Positions 45,359-54,154 of a DNA stretch of 64,000 nt are shown here, piece after piece. This DNA comes from an uncultured Alphaproteobacteria bacterium (GTDB taxonomy: Bacteria; Pseudomonadota; Alphaproteobacteria; Methylaequorales; Methylaequoraceae), in the NCBI GenBank assembly GCA_902618535.1, contig CACNAV010000003.1:1-64000 (forward strand). Reading direction: 5' to 3'. A program made the position numbers and the translations under genes. The notes under the pieces were generated by a model. The model had not been told where the DNA came from. It saw only the letters and a list, made by a program, of their open reading frames with translations, and did not search any database. The stretch's first letter is position 1; each line of letters opens with the position of its first letter.

Positions 45359-46078
45359 ATGTTATGTCAACTAAATATATCACATAGATACAAATCCAGT
45401 AATTTTGATTCAAGAAAAAAAAAAATATCTTTTTTAATTTTCCACTACACTGAAACTGATAATTTAGCAAAAGCCATTGAACTTTTGACCGATAAAAAAA
45501 GAAAAGTGAGTTGTCATTATTTGATTGATACAAATGGCACAATTTATAACTTAGTTGATGAAAAAAAAAGGGCTTGGCATGCTGGTGAATCTATGTGGAA
45601 AAGGTCTAAAGATATAAATAGTAGATCAATTGGAATAGAAATTGTTTATCCAGGAGAGGTTTTAGGAAAAAAGTATAAAAAAACACAAATAGAATCATTA
45701 ATAAAACTGAGTCTTTTTCTGAAAAAAAAATATAAAATTGGTAAACAAAATATTCTTGGGCACAGCGATGTTGCTCCAGATAGAAAAATTGACCCAGGAA
45801 TTTATTTTCCATGGGAATTTTTAAGTAAAAAATCTCTTGGTTTATGGGCAAAAAATAGATTGAATAATTTAAAATTAGATGAAGATAATCAAAAGCTTTT
45901 TCTAAAAAACCTGCAAAGAATTGGTTATCCTTATTTAAAAATAAATAACAATATAAGTTTGAACAAATTTGTAATTGAAAGTTTTCACCGACATCATTTA
46001 CCTAACATGGTCAAATCTAAGCCTAATCATACAAGTCTAAACAAAACGATTGATCTACTAAAAAAAACAATTGACTAA
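45359..46078 (+). CDS. N-acetylmuramoyl-L-alanine amidase (Amidase_2)
   Basis: A 239-residue zinc amidase of the AmpD/AmiD type. The first zinc histidine is in FLIFHYTET; SCHYLIDTNGTIYNLVDEKKRAWHAGES follows, and NILGHSDVAPDRKIDPG carries the second ligand set. A C-terminal helical segment (LFLKNLQRIGYPYL to FVIESFHRHH) resembles the peptidoglycan-binding domain of AmiD. No signal peptide is visible, so it may act in the cytoplasm on recycled wall peptides as AmpD does. It ends 29 bases before rnpB. Confidence 0.85.
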   Translation: MLCQLNISHRYKSSNFDSRKKKISFLIFHYTETDNLAKAIELLTDKKRKVSCHYLIDTNGTIYNLVDEKKRAWHAGESMWKRSKDINSRSIGIEIVYPGEVLGKKYKKTQIESLIKLSLFLKKKYKIGKQNILGHSDVAPDRKIDPGIYFPWEFLSKKSLGLWAKNRLNNLKLDEDNQKLFLKNLQRIGYPYLKINNNISLNKFVIESFHRHHLPNMVKSKPNHTSLNKTIDLLKKTID

Positions 46079-46106
46079 TCAGAAAAAAAAAATTCTTATA
46101 ATAGTA

Positions 46107-46468
46107 CTAGACGGTTGTATGGTCGCCTTTTAAAGGAGGAAAGTCCGGACTCACCAGAACACCAAAGCCGGTTAATAGCCGGCGGGGGCAACCCTAGGGA
46201 AAGTGCAACAGAAAAAAAACCGCCACAAGTAATGGTAAGGGTGAAATGGTAGGGTAAGAGCCTACCGCATTTGTGGTAACATAAATGGCTTTGTAAACCC
46301 CTTTGGGAGCAAGTCCAAAAAAGCTTATGTCTAAAGATAAAGACAGGTGTGGTTTTGCACCAAGCATGGTAGGACGCTAGAGATTGCTGGTAACAGTAAT
46401 CCAAGATTAATGACCATAACCTCTAAAAATTAAACTGAGGTACAGAATCCGGCTTACAGACCGTCTAG
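46107..46468 (+). ncRNA. rnpB: RNase P RNA
   Basis: The ends pair: CTAGACGG at the 5' side and CCGTCTAG at 46461-46468 form P1. Universal core segments are present: GGAGGAAAGTCCGGACT, then ACAGAAAAAAAACCGCC, and near the end ACAGAATCCGGCTTACAG, which closes the P4 core. This is the bacterial A-type catalytic RNA that trims tRNA 5' leaders. A TATAAT at 46097-46102 lies 5-6 bases before the start and is a likely -10 box. A run of 12 T from 46469 follows the P1 stem and should serve as terminator. Confidence 0.95.
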
Positions 46469-46483
46469 TTTTTTTTTTTTGAC

Positions 46484-46512
46484 TTGATAAGTGTCATAAT
46501 ATACCATATTAT
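46484..46512 (+). promoter_or_regulatory. Probable promoter of mraZ and the dcw cluster
   Basis: TTGATA at 46484-46489 and TATTAT at 46507-46512 with a 17-base spacer. The -10 hexamer lies within the MraZ repeat array, which would let MraZ compete with RNA polymerase. The transcript would start near 46519, about 20 bases before mraZ. Confidence 0.45.
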
Positions 46513-46526
46513 CCCATATAATCCCA
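46502..46526. promoter_or_regulatory. MraZ operator: three TGGGN-type repeats with 10-bp period
   Basis: TACCA, TCCCA and TCCCA start at 46502, 46512 and 46522. On the minus strand they read TGGGA-N5-TGGGA-N5-TGGTA, the known MraZ-binding layout of TGGGN repeats separated by five bases. A degenerate fourth unit, TGTCA, lies one period further at 46492. It is 13 bases upstream of mraZ, so autoregulation of the cluster by MraZ is the direct inference. Confidence 0.8.
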
Positions 46527-46538
46527 TGTAGGTGATTT

Positions 46539-47000
46539 ATGGCTTTATTTTTATCTACTATAATAAATAGAATGGATTCTAAATGCAGGGTTTCTGTACC
46601 TTCAACTTTTAGAAATTCATTAAAAAACCAGTCTTTCAAAGGAATAATCGCCTTTCCCTCTTATAACGATAGGTCAATTGACGCCTGTGGAATACAAAGG
46701 ATGGAAAATATATCTAATAGCTTAGATAGTGAAAATTATTCCCGAGAAGAATTTGATTTAATATCTATGTATTTTGGTGAAGCCGAAAAATTACCGTTTG
46801 ATAAAGATGGAAGAGTGACTCTTCCGAAGAAACTTATAAATCATGCCGAAATTGACAAAAATGTTATGTTTGTCGGACTTGGCCCAACTTTTCAGTTGTG
46901 GAATCCTGAATCATATGAAAGCAAAAAGATAAATATGATTAAAAATGCTCAGGAAAAAAAAATTAATCCTCGTCTTAGGCCTATACCAAAAGGAATGTAA
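46539..47000 (+). CDS. mraZ: MraZ, AbrB-fold regulator of the dcw cluster
   Basis: A 153-residue protein with two SpoVT/AbrB-like units, each carrying the DxxxR motif: DSKCR at 13-17 and DKDGR at 88-92. MraZ forms rings and represses its own operon through TGGGN repeats, which are present just upstream. The length is normal. The start ATG 46539 is preceded by AGGTGA, a fair ribosome-binding site. It is the first gene of the cluster and is followed 14 bases later by ftsZ, where rsmH would normally be. Confidence 0.92.
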   Translation: MALFLSTIINRMDSKCRVSVPSTFRNSLKNQSFKGIIAFPSYNDRSIDACGIQRMENISNSLDSENYSREEFDLISMYFGEAEKLPFDKDGRVTLPKKLINHAEIDKNVMFVGLGPTFQLWNPESYESKKINMIKNAQEKKINPRLRPIPKGM

Positions 47001-47014
47001 TAAGGAGAATAAAT

Positions 47015-48487
47015 ATGACACTTCATCTTCAAATGCCATCTCAAGTTAATAACATGTCACCAAGAATCCTTGTTGTAGGGGTGGGAGGAGCTGGTGGCAA
47101 TATAATAAACAGTATGAAAGAATCAGGTGTTGAGGGAGTTGAATTTTTGAATGTTAACACTGATAGTCAACAATTAAAGCATTCCAAAGTAGAAAAAACT
47201 CTTCAATTGGGACCTTCATGTACCATGGGACTGGGTGCTGGTGCTGATCCTGAGATGGGGAAAAAATCAGCAGACGAAGTAGCAGGTGAAATCGAAGATT
47301 ATCTAGAGGGTGCTCACATGGTATTTCTAACCGCAGGGATGGGAGGTGGAACAGGAACTGGAGCAACACCTGTCGTTGCAAGAATTGCCAAAGACTTGGG
47401 TATTTTAACTGTTGGTGTAGTTACAAAACCCTTCGAAATGGAAGGAAAAAGAAAAATAAAAAGGGCTAAAGATGGTATAATGGAATTACAAAAGTATGTA
47501 GACAATCTTATTGTCATTCCAAATCAAAATATATTTCATCTTGCAAAACCTCAAACCTCTTTCGTTGAATCTTTACAATTTGCTGACAACGTTTTGATAG
47601 ATGGAGTAAAAAGTATTATAGATTTGATGGTCAACCCAGGAATAATGAATCATGATTTTGCTGATGTAAGAGCAATCATGAGCGAAACGGGAAAAGTTCA
47701 CTTAGGTACCGGAGTTTCAGAGGGTGAAAATAGGGTTATGGAAGCTACCGAAATGGCAATATCAAACCCACTCTTGGAAAACAATAGTATGAAGGGTGCT
47801 AAAGGGGTACTTATCAATGTCACATGCAGTGACGACACCTCTTTACATGACATTGATTTGGCAATAAATAGGGTACAGGAAGAATCAGATGATGAGGCCA
47901 ACATAATTTGGGGGGTTCAAAAAGACGAAAATTTTAACGGAAAATTTAAAATATCTGTGATTTCAACTGGAATTGATTGTGAAAATTACTACAAAAATAT
48001 AGTTGAAGAATCCAATGTAACCAATTTAAGGGACATAGAAGATTCTCATAACCAAAAAATAGATAACAAAGACGAAAAAAATATGATAATGCAAAATAGA
48101 GAAGCAATACAAACTAGTTTCTTTGTAGACCTCCAAGATACATCAAAAAAATTGGAGGAAAATGATCTTAAAATAGAAAAAAAATCAGAAAATATACCAA
48201 AAGAAAAAAGATCGATCTTCTCGAAAATTTTTGGATTAAAAAGTAATGTTAAAAACGAGAGTAAAATTGACAACTCTGAACAAAATTCTACACATACGGA
48301 TAATAGCTCAGAAAATATGGAAGAAAATACTTTACAGAGCCTCTCAAATCAAAGCATTGAAGAAATAAAACCTGAATTTGAAATGATCGACGATTACGAA
48401 GAATATGATGAACAAAAGGAGCTTCAAAATAGTAAAGAGGACGACCTGTTGCAAATACCAGCATTCTTGAGAAGACAAGCTAATTAA
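47015..48487 (+). CDS. ftsZ: Cell-division GTPase FtsZ at an unusual position
   Basis: A 490-residue tubulin homologue that builds the division ring. The GTP-binding loop GGGTGTG is at 110-116, GVGGAGGN at 22-29, and the T7 loop NHDFADV completes the GTPase site between monomers. An acidic, disordered linker (about 330-475) ends in QIPAFLRRQAN, the conserved tail that binds FtsA and other partners. AAGGAG lies 7 bases before the ATG, the clearest Shine-Dalgarno sequence of the cluster. In related genomes ftsZ follows ftsA; here it is second, between mraZ and rsmH, and the ftsA-lpxC junction lacks it. Confidence 0.96.
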   Translation: MTLHLQMPSQVNNMSPRILVVGVGGAGGNIINSMKESGVEGVEFLNVNTDSQQLKHSKVEKTLQLGPSCTMGLGAGADPEMGKKSADEVAGEIEDYLEGAHMVFLTAGMGGGTGTGATPVVARIAKDLGILTVGVVTKPFEMEGKRKIKRAKDGIMELQKYVDNLIVIPNQNIFHLAKPQTSFVESLQFADNVLIDGVKSIIDLMVNPGIMNHDFADVRAIMSETGKVHLGTGVSEGENRVMEATEMAISNPLLENNSMKGAKGVLINVTCSDDTSLHDIDLAINRVQEESDDEANIIWGVQKDENFNGKFKISVISTGIDCENYYKNIVEESNVTNLRDIEDSHNQKIDNKDEKNMIMQNREAIQTSFFVDLQDTSKKLEENDLKIEKKSENIPKEKRSIFSKIFGLKSNVKNESKIDNSEQNSTHTDNSSENMEENTLQSLSNQSIEEIKPEFEMIDDYEEYDEQKELQNSKEDDLLQIPAFLRRQAN

Positions 48488-48489
48488 AA

Positions 48490-49365
48490 ATGCATTCAAA
48501 ACTAAAGCATCATCCCGTAATGGTTGATGAAATTATATCTTATTTGGCTCCAGAAAAATTAAAAACCTATGTTGATTGTACTTTTGGTCAAGGCGGATAC
48601 AGCAAAAAAATATTAGAAAAGACTAATTGTAACATAATTGCAATTGATAGAGACAAAGATGCTATAGAACATGCTAAATTACTAAAGAAAAAATACCCAA
48701 AAAATTTCATTTTTTGTGTCGATAACTTTAGTAGACTAGATCAAGTTTTAAAAAACAATGATATCAAAAAAATTGATGGTTTAATTTTTGACTTAGGTAT
48801 TTCCAATACACAACTTAACAACCCAACCAGAGGTTTTTCATTTTCTAACAACGGGCCACTTGACATGAGAATGGATATTGAGAACCTTGATTTAACTGCA
48901 CAAAAAATTATCAATGAATTTGACCAACATAATCTAAGCGATATTTTCTATTATTATGGTGAAGAAAAAAATTCAAGACAAATAGCAAGGAAAATTATCG
49001 AATTTAGAAAAAAAAAAGAAATTTCAACCACGTTTGAATTGGTTGAATTAATTAAAAAAGTAAATAGCTATAAAAAAAAACACCCTGCAACAAGAGTTTT
49101 TCAAGCTCTAAGAATTTTTATAAACGATGAGCTAAACGAATTAGATATAACTTTAAAAAAAAGTCTTCTATTTTTGAAAAAAAATGGGAAAATAATTACG
49201 GTAGCGTTTCACTCCCTAGAGGATAAAGTAATAAAAAATTTTTTTTCAAGAAATAAAGGTTTATTGAAAATTTTAACAAAAAAACCTGTAACCCCTAATG
49301 AAAAGGAAGTCAAAATTAATCCACGGTCTAGATCAGCAAGAATGAGAGTAGCGGAAATCTTATGA
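48490..49365 (+). CDS. rsmH: 16S rRNA m4C1402 methyltransferase
   Basis: A 291-residue SAM-dependent enzyme (MraW) that methylates C1402 of 16S rRNA. The N-terminal HHPVMVDEIISYL and SAM region VDCTFGQGGYSKKILE are typical, as are DGLIFDLGISNTQL, GPLDMRM and the final NPRSRSARMRVAE. The length is slightly below the usual 300-315. It starts 2 bases after the ftsZ stop and overlaps the ftsL-like start by 4 bases (ATGA). Confidence 0.95.
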   Translation: MHSKLKHHPVMVDEIISYLAPEKLKTYVDCTFGQGGYSKKILEKTNCNIIAIDRDKDAIEHAKLLKKKYPKNFIFCVDNFSRLDQVLKNNDIKKIDGLIFDLGISNTQLNNPTRGFSFSNNGPLDMRMDIENLDLTAQKIINEFDQHNLSDIFYYYGEEKNSRQIARKIIEFRKKKEISTTFELVELIKKVNSYKKKHPATRVFQALRIFINDELNELDITLKKSLLFLKKNGKIITVAFHSLEDKVIKNFFSRNKGLLKILTKKPVTPNEKEVKINPRSRSARMRVAEIL

Positions 49366-49613
49366 AATTATTTTTTTTCACAAACTTAATAATTTTAACA
49401 ATTGTAACCGTAGCAATTAAATTGACTATAATTAATCAAAACAACGAAATTAAAATTCTTGAAAAAAAAATGACCAAAATTGAAAAAGATATAGAAAAGC
49501 TAGAAATTGATTTTGCTTATATTTCAAGTCCCAAGAAATTGAAGGAAATTAATGATAAAGAATTTAAACTAAATCCCATTCAACATGAGGATTGGGTTAT
49601 TTTAGAAAAATAA
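49362..49613 (+). CDS. ftsL: FtsL-like division protein
   Basis: An 83-residue bitopic protein: a hydrophobic segment at about 3-22, then a coiled coil (NQNNEIKILEKKMTKIEKDI) and a short periplasmic tail. FtsL is poorly conserved, so the call rests on size, topology and position between rsmH and ftsI. The QHEDW near the end is reminiscent of alphaproteobacterial FtsL. In the divisome it pairs with FtsB and FtsQ to activate FtsW/FtsI. It overlaps rsmH by 4 bases. Confidence 0.75.
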   Translation: MKLFFFTNLIILTIVTVAIKLTIINQNNEIKILEKKMTKIEKDIEKLEIDFAYISSPKKLKEINDKEFKLNPIQHEDWVILEK

Positions 49614-49616
49614 ATA

Positions 49617-51296
49617 ATGCAACCAACAGACAAATATATTTATGAAAATGTCCTTCCTTCAAAGAACAAAAACTTTTCTACAAATTTAAGATTTAACGAT
49701 ACGAACGATTTATTTAAGGTTGAAAAAAAAAAACACTTAATTCATCATGCTAAAAAAATTAATAAATATGTATTCTTGATTATCTGTTTTTTTTTTTTTT
49801 TAATAATTTTTAATCTTCAAAAAATTTTCTTTGCTAATAATGAAAGCCTTTATTCTTTCTCAAATTTAGAAAAAAAAGAAAGAGGTAAAATTTATGACAG
49901 AAATGGAGAATTAATTGCAACGAACATTGACACCAAAGATTTCTATATAGACACAAGAAAAATCCTCAGAAAAGCTGAATTAAAACAAAAACTTCAAAAT
50001 ATTTTCCCTGATAAAAAAGAAAATTATTTTGAAGATATTTTTTCAAAAAATCAATATATTAAGATAAAGCCCTACATAACACTGAATGAAGAAAAACAAT
50101 TAAAACAAATTGGAGATCCAAGTATACATTTTCACAAATCTAGTAAAAGAATTTACTTACAACATAACCTTTTTTCTCATCTAACTGGCTTTAAATCATC
50201 AGAACTGAAGAGTAAAATCGAAAGAAACTTAGATCATTACTTAAAGGAAGGAGCAAATATATCTTTAACTTTAGATTTAAGAGTTCAACATAAGGTTCAT
50301 GAGGAACTAGCAAGAAGTCTTAAACTTTACAATGCTAATTCTGCTGTTGCAATTATAATGAATGTTAATAATGGAGAAATAATTTCATTAGTCTCTCTTC
50401 CAGACTTCAATCCAAACCACCCAGAAGATATCAAGGCTTTTAGCGAGAACAACTTGGCTTTTGAAGCAAGGTACGAGATGGGCTCTACACTAAAAATTTT
50501 TAATGCAGCGTTAGTTTACGAAAACAATTCAAATCTTGAGAATAAAAACTTTATAATAGAAAATGGCTACCAAATTACTCCAGACAAACTAATTTTAGAT
50601 GAACATATAAAAAAGGATAAAATTAATTTTAAGGAAATTTTTTCACAATCATCAAATGTAGGAAGTATTAACATAATTAAAGATTTGGGAATAAAAAAAC
50701 AAAAAGAATTATTTGAAAGTTTAGATATTAACGGTCAAATTTCACTTTATGGTCTTAATGTTGTAAAAAATAAATTACCTAAAAATTGGGATTCACAAGC
50801 ATCAAAATTTATTAGTTATGGTTATGGAATATCCATCTCACCAATAAGCCTTGTCTCATCTTATGCTGCCTTAGTAAATGGAGGGTACAAAATAAAACCC
50901 AGAGTAAATCTAAAAGAAAACTATTCAAGAAAAAGAATTTTTAAAGATTCCACTTCAAAGAAAATAAATCACTTACTGAACGAAGTTGTAAAAAGCGGAA
51001 CAGGTAAAAAAGCCAATGTTGATGGAATAAAAATTGGAGGAAAAACAGGAACATCAAGAAAACTAGAAAACGGGAAATATTCAGAAAAAAAAGTTATAAC
51101 CTCCTTTATAGGTGCATTCCCTATAGATCAACCAAAATTTATAGCATTTGTTCTTTTTGATGAACCAAGAAGAAATATAAGTGAATCGTTGGTAAGCTTA
51201 GGCGGAAATACTGCTGCACCAACCTTTTCGAGAATCTTAAAAAAAGTTTCTCCAATTTTAAATAGAAATAATTACATGAAAATGAATTTAGAATGA
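49617..51296 (+). CDS. ftsI: Division transpeptidase FtsI (PBP3)
   Basis: A 559-residue class B PBP with a membrane anchor at about 50-68. KERGKIYDRNGELIATN opens the periplasmic part. The active-site serine is in STLK at 290-293, the second motif is SSN (FSQSSNVGS), and the third is KTGT (GGKTGTSRK). It crosslinks septal peptidoglycan with FtsW. The length is typical. Its TGA stop overlaps the murE start (ATGA), as at several junctions of the cluster. Confidence 0.95.
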   Translation: MQPTDKYIYENVLPSKNKNFSTNLRFNDTNDLFKVEKKKHLIHHAKKINKYVFLIICFFFFLIIFNLQKIFFANNESLYSFSNLEKKERGKIYDRNGELIATNIDTKDFYIDTRKILRKAELKQKLQNIFPDKKENYFEDIFSKNQYIKIKPYITLNEEKQLKQIGDPSIHFHKSSKRIYLQHNLFSHLTGFKSSELKSKIERNLDHYLKEGANISLTLDLRVQHKVHEELARSLKLYNANSAVAIIMNVNNGEIISLVSLPDFNPNHPEDIKAFSENNLAFEARYEMGSTLKIFNAALVYENNSNLENKNFIIENGYQITPDKLILDEHIKKDKINFKEIFSQSSNVGSINIIKDLGIKKQKELFESLDINGQISLYGLNVVKNKLPKNWDSQASKFISYGYGISISPISLVSSYAALVNGGYKIKPRVNLKENYSRKRIFKDSTSKKINHLLNEVVKSGTGKKANVDGIKIGGKTGTSRKLENGKYSEKKVITSFIGAFPIDQPKFIAFVLFDEPRRNISESLVSLGGNTAAPTFSRILKKVSPILNRNNYMKMNLE

Positions 51297-52768
51297 AATT
51301 AGAAAGAGTTTTAAAAAACTGTCAAACAGCATTTACGATAGAAAATTTCAAAAATATTAATTTAAAAGGTATTAGTAATAATTCTAGAGAAATAAAAGAT
51401 AATTTTTTATTTGGAGCAATTAAAGGAAATGAATTTAATGGAGAGGAATTTATAAAAGAGCTTATTTTGTTTAAAAATTTAGTAATAGTTCTTTCAAGTA
51501 AATCTAATTCAAAAATTTACAATCAATATAACAATATAACAATAATCAAAACTAAAAACGTAAGGAAGCTAATTGCAGAAATCTCATATTTTTTTTATCC
51601 AAAATCATTAAATGAAATTGTTGCTATAACTGGAACAAATGGAAAAACAAGCATAGCAGAATATGTAAGACAAATTTGGAATATTAAAAAAATAAACTGT
51701 TGTAGTATTGGAACACTAGGAATAGTTTATGGTAAAAAAAAAATTCATGATACAAATCTAACAACACCTGAACCTCATGAAATTAATAAAAGTTTAAGCT
51801 TGATATCTAAAAAAGGATGCAAAAAGGCTGTTATCGAGGCATCAAGCATCGGGTTGGATCAAAATAGACTCTATCCATTCAAATTTAACAAAGTGGTTTT
51901 TACAAATTTAACAATTGATCACTTAGACTACCATAAATCATTTGAAAAGTATAAATACTCAAAAGGACTTCTTTTTAAAAATTACACAAATGATAATTCC
52001 ATAGGAATAATTAATACTGATTCTAAATACTCAAAATTTTTCTTGGAAATTTGTAAAAAAAAAAAAATTGAAATAATTGATTTTGGTAAAAAAGCAAATT
52101 TTTTGAAAATTATAAAAATTAAAAATCAAGATAAATTATTTAACATATTTTTGTCTATCAATGAAAAACAATTTAATATTTTTTTTGAAAGTTTTAGTAT
52201 TTATGAAATTTATAATAAAATTTGCGCTTTATTGATTGTTTTTGGAAAAAGTTTAAAAGAAAAACATTTTCAAATTATAAAAAAATTAAAAAATCCTCCT
52301 GGAAGAATTGAAAAAATTAGCAATATTAAAGACCTTCATATATTTGTTGATTATGCTCATACACCAGATGCTTTAAAAAATGTTTTATCCGCATTAAAAA
52401 AGTCCTGTCCAGGAAAACTAATAACTATAATTGGCTGTGGAGGTGATAGAGATAAATTAAAAAGGCCATTAATGACCAAAGAAGCATTAAAATTTTCTAA
52501 TAAAATAATCATCACAGATGACAATCCAAGAAATGAAGAACCTCATAAAATTAGAAAAGAAATGATCTCAAAAATTCCAAAAAAGAAATTAATTCATATT
52601 AAAGAAGTACCTAATAGAAAAAAAGCCATTCAATATTGTATAAATATTCTAGGAAAAAATGATTTTTTGTTAATTGCTGGCAAGGGTCATGAGGAATATC
52701 AAATTATTAAAAATAAAAAGTTTTTTTTTAGTGATAAACAAATAGTTAAAGAATTTATAAACAAATAA
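51293..52768 (+). CDS. murE: UDP-MurNAc-tripeptide synthetase MurE (meso-DAP-adding)
   Basis: A 491-residue Mur ligase. The ATP loop GTNGKT is at 114-119; VIEASSIGLDQNRL and the DNPRNEEP motif follow. DNPR is the diagnostic feature of meso-diaminopimelate-adding MurE, so the wall is meso-DAP type. The family's carbamoylated lysine region precedes it. It starts inside the ftsI stop and is followed by murF after 2 bases. Confidence 0.95.
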   Translation: MKLERVLKNCQTAFTIENFKNINLKGISNNSREIKDNFLFGAIKGNEFNGEEFIKELILFKNLVIVLSSKSNSKIYNQYNNITIIKTKNVRKLIAEISYFFYPKSLNEIVAITGTNGKTSIAEYVRQIWNIKKINCCSIGTLGIVYGKKKIHDTNLTTPEPHEINKSLSLISKKGCKKAVIEASSIGLDQNRLYPFKFNKVVFTNLTIDHLDYHKSFEKYKYSKGLLFKNYTNDNSIGIINTDSKYSKFFLEICKKKKIEIIDFGKKANFLKIIKIKNQDKLFNIFLSINEKQFNIFFESFSIYEIYNKICALLIVFGKSLKEKHFQIIKKLKNPPGRIEKISNIKDLHIFVDYAHTPDALKNVLSALKKSCPGKLITIIGCGGDRDKLKRPLMTKEALKFSNKIIITDDNPRNEEPHKIRKEMISKIPKKKLIHIKEVPNRKKAIQYCINILGKNDFLLIAGKGHEEYQIIKNKKFFFSDKQIVKEFINK

Positions 52769-52770
52769 AA

Positions 52771-54150
52771 ATGTCCTGGAACCTTAAAGAAATTTATAAA
52801 GCTTTAAATAAAAAATTCAATCATACAGAAAACATTGAATTTCAAAAAATTTCAATAGATTCAAGAAAAATTAGTAGTAAAGACTTTTTCATTCCGATTG
52901 TAGGAGAAAATTATGATGGTCATAATTTTATTGATGACGTCTCAAATTTTGGAGTTAAAGCTTGCTTAGTTGAGAGGAAAAAAGATTCTTTGGTTAAAAA
53001 TTGTTCAATTCACAAAATTTTTGTAAGGAATACCCAGCAGTCACTTCAGGAACTAGCATCTTATGCAAGAAAAAGAAATAAGAATCTTCATATGGTTTGC
53101 ATTACAGGAAGTAGTGGAAAGACATCCTTAAAAGAATGGACAGGGAAAGTCCTTTGTGAAAAAGTCAATACTTATGTAAATCCTGGAAATTTTAATAATG
53201 AAGTAGGAATGCCACTTTCTTTAGTTAATATGCCACTTAACACTAAAGTATGCATCTTGGAACTTGGAATGAATAGAAGAGGAGAGATAAAAAAACTTGC
53301 CAAAATTTCTTCACCTACAATTTCTGTTATTACTAATATAGGTTTAGCCCATATTGGAAATTTTGAAAAACCAAAGGATATAGCAAAAGAAAAAGCATCA
53401 ATTTATAATTATCTTAATAAAAAATCATTTGCTTTAATTCCAAATGACTCTGAATATTCTAAGCTATTAGCAAAAAAAGCCTCACTTAAGACCCAAAATA
53501 TTATTTCATTTGGGGTCAAAGGAAAATCAGATGCAAGTTTTAGAAGAATTAATGAAAATAAATTTGTTTTTTCTATTTTAAGAAAAAAAATCTCACTTGA
53601 AAAAAAAAATTATTTTAAGCACTGGGAAGAAAATACATTAATAGTCCTAATCATTTTAAATATATTGAAATTTAATTTTAATGATTTTAGGAAAGAAATT
53701 GAAAACCTAAAACCATTGCAAGGAAGAGGAGAAAAAATAAAGATTTTTAAAAATAAAAAATCATTTTTTTTAATCGATGAATCCTACAATTCAAGTCCTC
53801 ACACCCTAAAGCATTCTATTATTAATGCTAAGAACATTCTTAAAAATAATCAAAAGTTAGTCCTAGTAATTGGCGACATGCTTGAACTTGGAAAGTTTTC
53901 AGAGAAATTACACTTAAGTATATCGGAAACAGTAAAAAATGTATCACCCAAGCTATTGGTAACTGTTGGCTCTTTTTCAAAAACAATCGCTGAAAAAGTA
54001 AAAAATGATATGAAAGTCTTCCATTTTAAAACTTACCACAGTGTGTACGAAAGATTAATTGAAGAATTAGATGATAATGATATTGTAATGATTAAAGGAT
54101 CTAACTCGATTAATTTATCAAAAATTTGTGAAAGATTAAAAAAAAAATAA
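52771..54150 (+). CDS. murF: UDP-MurNAc-pentapeptide synthetase MurF
   Basis: A 459-residue Mur ligase that adds D-Ala-D-Ala to the tripeptide. The ATP loop GSSGKT is at 113-118, with NPGNFNNEVGMPLSL and ELGMNRRGEI after it, the MurF-specific blocks. DESYNSSPHTLKHSI and VIGDMLELG close the C-terminal domain. The length is normal. It lies 2 bases after murE and 4 bases before mraY. Confidence 0.95.
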   Translation: MSWNLKEIYKALNKKFNHTENIEFQKISIDSRKISSKDFFIPIVGENYDGHNFIDDVSNFGVKACLVERKKDSLVKNCSIHKIFVRNTQQSLQELASYARKRNKNLHMVCITGSSGKTSLKEWTGKVLCEKVNTYVNPGNFNNEVGMPLSLVNMPLNTKVCILELGMNRRGEIKKLAKISSPTISVITNIGLAHIGNFEKPKDIAKEKASIYNYLNKKSFALIPNDSEYSKLLAKKASLKTQNIISFGVKGKSDASFRRINENKFVFSILRKKISLEKKNYFKHWEENTLIVLIILNILKFNFNDFRKEIENLKPLQGRGEKIKIFKNKKSFFLIDESYNSSPHTLKHSIINAKNILKNNQKLVLVIGDMLELGKFSEKLHLSISETVKNVSPKLLVTVGSFSKTIAEKVKNDMKVFHFKTYHSVYERLIEELDDNDIVMIKGSNSINLSKICERLKKK

Positions 54151-54154
54151 TTTT

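Noticed and set aside
46096-46639. Open frames on the minus strand across rnpB and the mraZ start
   Set aside because: They lie antisense to the RNase P RNA core and to mraZ, show no family sequence, and exist only because those strands happen to lack stops.
49776-49801. Long T and A homopolymer runs as regulatory or phase-variable tracts
   Set aside because: Such runs are everywhere in this AT-rich sequence, mostly as Lys or Phe codons inside intact genes; nothing marks a particular one as switching.
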